Shown here one piece after another: positions 63,382 to 64,000 of a DNA stretch of 64,000 nt. The stretch's first letter is position 1; each line of letters begins with the position of its first letter. A model generated the notes under the pieces. The model ran no database searches and was not told the origin of the DNA. It saw nothing but the letters and a program-made list of their open reading frames with translations. Origin of the DNA: Saccharomonospora marina XMU15 (GTDB lineage: Bacteria > Actinomycetota > Actinomycetes > Mycobacteriales > Pseudonocardiaceae); assembly GCF_000244955.1 (NCBI RefSeq), contig NZ_CM001439.1, positions 1,640,628 through 1,704,627 of the forward strand, given 5' to 3'. Made by a program: the position numbers and the translations under genes.

Positions 63382-63666
63382 ATGGCGCTACGGGATGAGG
63401 AGCAGCGGCAGCTCGCCGAGATAGAGCGAAGGCTGGCCGAGGACGATCCGCGCCTTGCCCAGCGGCTTTCCCGGCTGCGCCCGTTCGCGCTGTCGTCCAC
63501 CGCACTGGCCGTTGCCGCGCTGTTGGTGTGCTTCGTCGTCGGTCTGGCCGTTGTCGCGATCGGCACGGAGATCGGCTCGTTGCCGGTCGGCATCGTCGGC
63601 GCGATCGTCGGGGTCGGCCTCCCCACGTTGCTCATTTGGCGGCTTTGGCTGCGCAGGCTCCGCTGA
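63382..63666 (+). CDS. DUF3040 membrane protein
   Basis: 94 residues from ATG at 63382. LRDEEQRQLAEIERRLAEDD-PRLAQRL is the DUF3040 signature, followed by two helices (SSTALAVAALLVCFVVGLAV; SLPVGIVGAIVGVGLPTLLI). Small actinobacterial proteins of this kind have no known function. It is divergent from the kinase gene. Confidence 0.88.
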   Translation: MALRDEEQRQLAEIERRLAEDDPRLAQRLSRLRPFALSSTALAVAALLVCFVVGLAVVAIGTEIGSLPVGIVGAIVGVGLPTLLIWRLWLRRLR

Positions 63667-63766
63667 CAAGTTGATCTTGAAACGCTGTCGGCTGGTCGGC
63701 TGCCAGTAAGATCATGGGGTAGCGCGCCGGAGCATTCGCCTGATCGGGAGGGGCTGACCAGACGAG

Positions 63767-64000
63767 ATGAGCATCGAGTCCCCAGCCAGGTCGAAACTGT
63801 TCCGCCGGGCGTCCTGGAGCGAATGGCGCCAGGTCGCCGACATCCTCCGGCAGGAGACCGTCGGCGGGGTTCTGCTGCTCCTCGGTGCCGTCCTTGCGCT
63901 GGTGTGGGCGAACTCACCCTGGTCACAGGCCTACACGTGGCTGAGGGAACTCACCGTCGGCCCGCACGCGCTGCATCTGGACCTGACGCTGTCGCAGTGG
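63767..64000 (+). CDS. nhaA: Na+/H+ antiporter NhaA, N-terminal part
   Basis: 78 residues are visible before the right edge. ATG at 63767. After a basic leader the first helix QETVGGVLLLLGAVLALVWA then NSPWSQAYTWLRE is typical of NhaA, with LHLDLTLSQW starting the following loop. It exports Na+ in exchange for H+. Its place beside sodium-coupled symporters would help keep the sodium gradient (inference). Confidence 0.88.
   Translation, partial: MSIESPARSKLFRRASWSEWRQVADILRQETVGGVLLLLGAVLALVWANSPWSQAYTWLRELTVGPHALHLDLTLSQW

Overview
The window is high-GC actinobacterial DNA, most likely from a member of the Pseudonocardiaceae (Amycolatopsis/Saccharomonospora/Prauserella type). Pointers are the many GTG/TTG starts, dense operons with 1-14 nt overlaps, an F420-type LLM oxidoreductase, a KstR-type operator, an actinobacterial NAD-glutamate dehydrogenase and a CtaJ-like oxidase subunit. 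One block matches, gene for gene, the Mycobacterium tuberculosis interval Rv2464c-Rv2478c as I remember it: SSB, EttA, NAD-GDH, thioesterase, a conserved hypothetical, AglA, GlbO, HNH nuclease, DUF5130, PepN, a DsbA-like protein, RpiB and a Nei glycosylase. The genus is inference; the gene order is read from the sequence. || Layout. 1-5.7 kb: acyl/terpenoid catabolism-like genes (CoA transferase cut by the left edge, AtuA-like protein), a SCO6745-family protein, a hydrolase-fold protein without its nucleophile, and a LysE exporter. 5.8-7.1 kb: HxlR regulator divergent from RidA, then a frameshifted SulP sulfate-permease remnant. 7.1-11.8 kb: an aromatic-acid module of AAHS-type transporter, IclR regulator, CYP199-like P450 and its PDR-type reductase, with matching palindromes upstream of transporter and reductase. 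11.8-13.0 kb: CYP152-type peroxygenase. 13.0-16.4 kb: a translationally coupled ATP-grasp ligase and CocE/NonD hydrolase of unknown pathway. 16.6-24.3 kb: a small Cys-containing protein, two SDRs, an XRE regulator, a decayed MarR gene, tRNA-Arg, a secreted I36-type inhibitor, two DnaA boxes, and a LacI/MFS pair. || 24.4-37.2 kb: CopD-CtaG fusion, then the conserved core SSB, ettA, a disordered repeat-containing protein, NAD-GDH, thioesterase and a hypothetical. 37.3-41.1 kb: three secreted wall-hydrolase-like genes (two paralogous PG-binding/M15-like proteins around an M23 peptidase) divergent from a membrane-anchored NBR1-Ig-like protein, with two perfect palindromes between. 41.1-52.7 kb: the second half of the conserved block, interrupted by an unusual gene encoding twelve GTRVTx hexapeptides. 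52.7-54.9 kb: NlpC/P60 hydrolase and an LLM/SnoaL pair behind a KstR-like box. || 55.0-57.1 kb: tRNA-Gly, tRNA-Pro with an IS481-family element inserted exactly at its 3' end, and two opposed arrays of 21-bp repeats. 57.1-63.2 kb: a carboxylate-uptake locus with two sodium:solute symporters, each preceded by an overlapping small two-helix membrane gene, and a LytS/LytTR two-component system. 63.4-64 kb: a DUF3040 protein and the start of nhaA. || Several proteins here keep the family fold but lack key catalytic residues (hydrolase at 4.2 kb, AglA-like GH13, DsbA-like protein, one SDR). The least explained features are the GTRVTx repeat protein, the opposed 21-bp repeat arrays, the ATP-grasp/CocE pair and the wall-hydrolase/NBR1 locus.
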